From Tyto alba (lineage: Eukaryota; Chordata; Aves; Strigiformes; Tytonidae), in the NCBI RefSeq assembly GCF_018691265.1, contig NW_024881261.1, forward strand, positions 22,655,374-22,719,373: a stretch of DNA of 64,000 bases, in the 5' to 3' direction. The notes under the pieces are model-generated. The model had not been told where the DNA came from, did no database searches, and saw only the letters and a list, made by a program, of their open reading frames with translations. The position numbers and the translations under genes are program-made. Shown here in pieces: positions 58,601 through 64,000 of this stretch. Each line of letters begins with the position of its first letter. The first letter of the stretch is position 1.

Positions 58601-61600
58601 AGACCCTAAAAACAACCTCTGCCTGCTTTCTGCAGTTAGTTCATGGCTCCTCAACTTTCCTGAGTGCTGCCATTATTTTGGAAGTGTGTCTGCTCACTCT
58701 CACCACAAGGGGATGGCTTTACCCTGTAGCAAAGGACACCAGCAGTTGGACCACAGCGTTCGGGAATCTGCTTGGATTTTCCTCCCTCCTGTCTCTAGAT
58801 GGCGTTGCTCCTCTGCCCAGGAGCTGTAGATGGTGGCTGCTCGCGTGTGCAAGGTGTGCATGAGGTCCAGGAGCTGCAAGTCAAGCATCACATTAAGCAA
58901 CACACAGGACTTACATTTTTGCAGCAACCCTGGTCTCTGCACTTCCCCAAACCAATGCTAAAAGGCTCACAGATACTCAAGTCTGCTTCTTGTATGTACA
59001 TAATCATATGTAGCTATGGAGATGGTATCAGGCCCTGCTGTCTGTGCCCTCCCTAAAGTGGTCAAGTGCCAGGCAACTTCAGCAAGATTTGTGTCAGTTC
59101 AGTAGCCATGTCAATCCCATCTTTGAGGAATAGCACCTCAATCTTGCCAGAAGAATAGAGCCTTTCCTGGTACAGAGCACTGACTACCCCAGGCAGAGGG
59201 AAAACACCAATGATTCAGCTCCACTATCCAGGAACAACTCTGCAACTTCTTTTATTTTTTTTTCCTTTAAAAAAAAACCCAAACCAAATCAAAACAAAAA
59301 CAAACAAAAAGCATGAAGCACATGTAAAGGTCCTTCAGAACAACTCCATGTTGGCAAATGACAGCATTCTAGTCATTCCACTACTAAACTGAGGCCCAAG
59401 AGCCTGGCAGTCAGCAGGCCTGTGCCTTTATACCATTGAAGTACCAGCTGGAGAGAGAAATGACTCTCTCATCCCAGTCCTCTGTACTTGAAACCCTCGT
59501 GCCTCACCCCACAAAGCCTTCCCCTCTCCTCAAGCTCAGATGCCCTGTCAGACTCCCCACTAATCCTACATGACCCTCATGCCTCCAAATGCCCTTGATC
59601 CACATCCATCTTACCTACTACAGCGACTCACAGCTTGATCCCTCCCCCTCCTTGCTTTTCAGAGGACTTCTCTTTCTACTGCTATTCTGATTTTGCCTGT
59701 CCAAATTTCATCTTCCTTTTTCACTGCAGATCCACACACTGCCACCAGAGCCACTCTCTGCCATCCAGCGTCCACTAACGCAGGATGCAGCCCCACCTTG
59801 CCCCATGAAGAATCCCAGTGACTCCCTAGAAAAGCCCTGAGTATGGGAAAGGAGAGGAGGAAATCCTTGCTATACTTACGTCCTGACTAACCTGTAAAGA
59901 CACAGTGTGGTAGCTGGCAGGGATGCTCTCATCATCGTCCTCATCACTGTGTGTGTGGGCCTGGTGCTGGCTCAAGACCCGTGATCGCCGTGTGGAGCTT
60001 TCCTTTGGCTTTTTTTTTACCCGACTGGATTTACTGTCATACCTGTGGCTCTTCCCCCTCTTCTCTTGGGACTTGTAGCCTAGAAAGTGAAAGGCAGCAA
60101 CATAACACATACATGCTCCACCACCAAATTTTCTGCCCTTCAACACACACAGCAGCCACCTTTTGATATTTCCAGCCGAGGGCCCTGTCCTGTGAAATTA
60201 CAACTACTTGCTTGAAGAGGTACCCAGCACCCCTCAGGAACAGCCTTCAGCAACACCCGATACTGCTACCTCCACATCAGCTCCAGACCTCCCCCATATC
60301 CCAGAGAGAGAGAGAGAATAAGGTCCCTGCTACCAGCAGCAGCCAGGACACTTTTCTCACAGCAGATCATCTTCTGGGGGTTGGGGACTCATCCCCTGAC
60401 AGAATACTTGACACTTCTTGCTGACTGGCCACCCCAAGCCCAATCCTGACTGTCAAACCACGGGCCATCTTACCCCCATTCAAGCTCGCCTCCACAAAGA
60501 TGCGGATGGTTTTGACACAGAGCTCGAAGTTCTCAGGTGTAACGTGGGCAGCATCTCGCACGATGAAGGACAGGGACTCTACGCACTTCATGAGAGACTT
60601 TGTGTCGTGTGGTCCCAAATCCAGCCCCACAGTCAGGCTGTACTGGTTGACAAGAGGAGATGGGCCCAGCCTGTTGAGCCCAGCAGTGGATCTGGAGGTG
60701 TCGATGTCATCTTTCCCCACCTGCAGGGCACAGCAACGGGGTAGCAGGAGAGGGTAGCATAACAAGCAGCACCTCATGCACATGCTGAACGGGCCTTTTT
60801 TCTGAAGTCAACAGGTAGTGTTTCTGCAGGATCCGTTTCCCTTTCTTCCTCATTTGCCTCTTAAGCTTTCTCCTCCTCTCCATCTGCACCTCCTCCCCAT
60901 CCTCCCATTACAATGTCAGCTCATCTTAGCTTTCTTTTCTACTGTTTTATTCTTTCTCTCCCTACCACACCCTCTGCCTACAACCATGCCAGTAGTCTTC
61001 TTCAGGCACCCATTGTCTACTCACCACTAGCCAGCCACTGTTCATGACATCCATATCTGTCACCGAGCGATGCATCTTGCCTGGCTTCCCATGGTCTGTG
61101 TACACCTCTGAATCAGAGGTGTAGCCACGGTCCAGGCTCACGTCGCTGGGATGACAGGAGGAGGAGACCTCGCTGTCTGACTGAGCACCTTCAAGACAAA
61201 AGGCATGAGTTTTAGATCAAAGACAAATTAAGAACTAGAAAGAGTAGCTATGGATAAAGGAGAAGCAATCCAGATTAGTCAGATCAGCATCAGCTAGGAA
61301 TAACCAGTGGGCCCTAGAATACACTGGGCCAGGACTCTCCTGCTCTGAGAGGAAGAACAACTATGACAGGAGCATGCACAGGAGACAGCAGGGAACACAG
61401 ATCTCTGACACAGTTTTTCCCCTGTAGGTATGTTTGGCTTTCCCCTTTAGAGGGAAGGGGCTTTCCACCCTCTGCTATGTCACTTGTCAGCCTAAGCGTG
61501 GATTTAAGAAGGGCAGGAAGTCCAATGCTTTGACCCTGGGGGAAGAATCAGACGTATCATACACTTTAAGAACTACCGATGGTGCTAGGTTCAGCCAAGA

Positions 61601-63992
61601 CAACTCCAAAGGCACAATATGGAATGACACGACTCACATAGGGCCTCTGGAGTCACTCAGCTCCACACTAATACTGATAAAGTCTTTCTCATGAACAGCA
61701 ATCTACATTAGCATGTTCCACAACTGTCAGATCTACCTTCTCTGACCTTTAGGATAACCTTAAATTTCCCATGTCCCAAGCACAGAAATCTTTGCAAGGG
61801 CCAAATTTAAGCTACTGATATAATGTTATTTAGAAGCAAAAATTCATTCTCTCCATCATTCAACATTATCTAGAAACTCACCAGAAGAGAGACAGACTTG
61901 CTGTGACACACTGCACCAAACATTTTCAGAATGAGGTAAAGAGAACTAATGTTTTGATGTGCAAGGTGCCACAGTCAAATAGTTTGCTCAATCAAAAACA
62001 GTAGCAGTAAAAAAAACAACCAACCAAACCAAACCAAACCAGAAGACAGCCCCAGCATCAGCCCAGAAGGTAAAAGCCACTGGGGTTCTGCAAAATCAGG
62101 TTTCTCCCATCTGCCTAGCACAAAGCATCAGGACCTAGCACGGAAGTTCTAGAAAAGCAAAGAAGGTAATGAAGGCTTCTGGAAAAGTCTTTTCTTGTTG
62201 TTTGCTTTAAAAGTCTGAAGCTGTCAGCCTCAAATACACTGCCAGCTGGCTAAAGCAAAACAGGAACAGTTTGTTGAAAAGACAGTCTTTCTAACATAGT
62301 CAAGAGAAGTGGGAAAAAGTGGGTTGGTCTTGTGGGAATGGTTCAGGCGCCCTGAACATAAATGGATTTGGAAATAGAATTTTAGAGAACAACTCCCTTT
62401 ACGAGATCCTTAAAATGGGGACAGGAAGGAGTCAGTCCCACAGAAGAAGCAAGTATGACAGGAACAACAGCTGGGTTTACATTACACACCCAGATGAAAG
62501 ATTAAGGCTATATTACCCAAGGCACCAGAACACAACCAGTGGAAAATGCTCCTTGGGTAGAGCAAAGACCTTCTACAGCTGCTACAACCGATATCAGTTT
62601 TCCTCCCACTGCTCCCCCAGGGACTAGCACCTGGACTGCTGCTCACAGAGCAGGAAGAGATGGCAGAGTAGAGACAGGGACAGACCATGGGGTAGGAGTG
62701 AACAGCAGGTGCTGGTCTTTAATCTTGCTAATGTAGTTTAATATCAGCTTTGTTTTCTTGCGGTCCCCTTTGCTAATTGAAAAGCCTGAGGAAGCAGCTG
62801 CTTATCTGGCAGGCAGGCATCAGATTTCCTAGCAAAAGCTGGTCTGTCTTACCTGTGTCGTTATCTGCCCTCGCTGTAACCTGCAGGGCTGCAGGCGGCT
62901 TCACCCCAGACCCAATACACTCCAGGAGGGTGAAAAGTGTGTACCAGTCATCCCCAGAGTGAATGTTGGCAGCATTGGTCTTCAGGAGTTCATGGAGGCC
63001 ATAGGCAACCTCATGGCTAACTCTGGACAGCACAGTTGGCTTCATCATGAGCAGGATTCGTAATGAGAGGAGAACCTGGCCAGGGAAGGAGACAAGAATA
63101 ACAGACCTTATTATTTACGCTCCATTATCCAGCAAAGTGCCTGGTGATTTATTTAGAACTACTTACAACTGATGTTTGCCATTACCCGCAGAACACACAG
63201 GTTAAATGTGGGTCCATCCAACAGCAATTAGTTTCCTGTGTTGCCAGGTGTAGCCACAAAACTGCAGTAACTAACTTTCAAAAATCCCTTACCTGTGCGC
63301 TGATTTCTTCCCGACGAAGGAGCCGAATTGCCAGCCTCAGCAGCCCCACCACTGCCCTCTCCACCAAGAAGCAGAACTCCATCGCATGGACACAGAGATG
63401 ATAGAGGTGGTCTCGGACGGTTTGCCAGACACAGGTCACACGGTCCCTAGCCACAACAAGGAAGAAGGAGGGGGTGAGATGAAAGAAGATGAGACAAGAG
63501 GAATCCAGCTACCTCTCCCAGAACTCCAAACAACCTAGTATTTCTTAATTTCAATGAAAAACTCCAGCCAGGAGATATAAGAACAGACACATAGAAACAT
63601 CAAAGCCGCCAAATTTCTTATTTACTTCATTACTTCCAAAGCAATCAGATGGGAGAATTATCCCTCCAGAGTTTAGTTTCTGTTCTCCAAATCTCATGAT
63701 ATCAAGCAACAATTCACAGGCCAATACCCCCTATGTTTGTACATGCTAGAGTGGAATTGCTAAGCCCTGAAATTACAGCCACATGCTGCTTCAGCTGGCA
63801 AATCAAGCACATAAGGAACTCATTCCCTGGACCTAGGCAGCAGCTGCAGTAAAGCAGGGACATTTACAATGAATCTGCATGTATTTCAAAGTCATACCTA
63901 TTCTCTAGCACAATCCTTAGAAGCATCTCTAAGCAGAAGGCAGCATCCTCTTCATCATATGTCTCCTCATCAGGAGTCACAGAGATTAAAGC
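55641..63992 (-). CDS. GBF1: GBF1, Golgi Arf1 exchange factor, C-terminal 726 residues, 13 exons (5' part outside window)
   Basis: GBF1 activates Arf1 at the cis-Golgi and ER-Golgi intermediate compartment for COPI recruitment. Only the region after the Sec7 domain lies here: the HDS (homology downstream of Sec7) segments and the Pro/Ser-rich tail. Exons in transcript order: 63898-63992, 63293-63446, 62853-63075, 61025-61188, 60474-60720, 59880-60079, 58723-58873, 58230-58360, 57766-57867, 57058-57171, 56621-56798, 56278-56412, 55641-55927 (TAG stop). They sum to 2181 nt in one continuous frame. Recognised segments include VWQTVRDHLYHLC, GLDLGPHDTKSL, HTLHTRAATIYSSWAEEQRH, LLENISPADVGGMEETRMRAS and the C-terminus LNPALIEATSPVPLLATPRP, all typical of GBF1 rather than BIG1/2. 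The human protein is about 1,859 residues. The linker encoded by 59880-60079 is acidic/basic and variable, and its donor is doubled (see findings). Confidence 0.97.
56941..56985. repeat. A-rich simple sequence (AAAACCC type)
   Basis: An A tract followed by irregular CCCAAAA/CAACCC units, in a GBF1 intron. A very similar tract occurs at about 59270-59312 and a CCAAA-type one at about 62008-62040. Confidence 0.7.
59268..59312. repeat. A-rich simple sequence (CAAA type)
   Basis: A run of nine A, then CCCAAACCAAATCAAAAC-type units, in the GBF1 intron between the exons at 58723-58873 and 59880-60079. Confidence 0.7.
62008..62040. repeat. A-rich simple sequence (CCAAA type)
   Basis: An A run followed by AACCAACC and three ACCAA units, in the GBF1 intron between the exons at 61025-61188 and 62853-63075. 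Confidence 0.7.
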
Positions 63993-64000
63993 CTAGAAAA

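Noticed and set aside
55641..63992. Possibility that the GBF1 exons include a Sec7 domain
   Set aside because: The visible exons cover only the region downstream of Sec7; the catalytic part lies beyond the right end of the window.

Overview
The window is vertebrate nuclear DNA, most probably from a bird. I infer this from the compact introns (22 NFKB2 coding exons in 6.8 kb), the GC-rich CpG-island promoters, and an order of genes that matches the human 10q24 PSD/NFKB2/GBF1 neighbourhood in inverted orientation. I could not run any search. Every exon below was placed by reading splice sites and checking that the reading phase is continuous from exon to exon.

Layout. Positions 1-9320 hold no coding exon that I recognise; this is probably upstream intron of PSD. 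Positions 9321-26863 (+) hold the 3' half of PSD (EFA6A, an Arf6 exchange factor): 12 coding exons encoding the Sec7 domain, PH domain and C-terminal coiled coil. A 9.6 kb intron inside the Sec7 coding region (12283-21930) contains a CpG island with an in-frame alternative first exon (16595-16792). That exon would make a short protein lacking most of the Sec7 domain. PSD ends tail-to-tail with NFKB2 (-), whose whole 911-residue p100 coding sequence lies at 28881-35702. The NFKB2 promoter side (35.7-40.3 kb) carries several NF-kappaB-type sites in two clusters.

Upstream of NFKB2, on the same strand, is a complete seven-exon gene of the TMEM150 (Frag1/DRAM/Sfk1) family at 41967-50228 (-), most like TMEM150A. 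As far as I know, the human interval between GBF1 and NFKB2 has no such gene. Its last intron looks like a minor-class (U12) intron, and a 9-copy GGGGCC repeat lies about 110 bp upstream of its start codon. A 4 kb stretch follows, with a ZNF143-type promoter motif (51661-51679) and an orphan 107-codon ORF followed by a poly(A) signal (52857-53180, -). The right end holds the last 13 coding exons of GBF1 (-), 726 residues downstream of its Sec7 domain, with the 5' part beyond the window.

Functionally, PSD and GBF1 are both Sec7-family Arf activators (plasma membrane/endosome and Golgi respectively). TMEM150A-type proteins regulate plasma-membrane PI4P synthesis. NFKB2 is the precursor of p52 in the non-canonical NF-kappaB pathway. 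They are neighbours by ancient synteny, not an operon.
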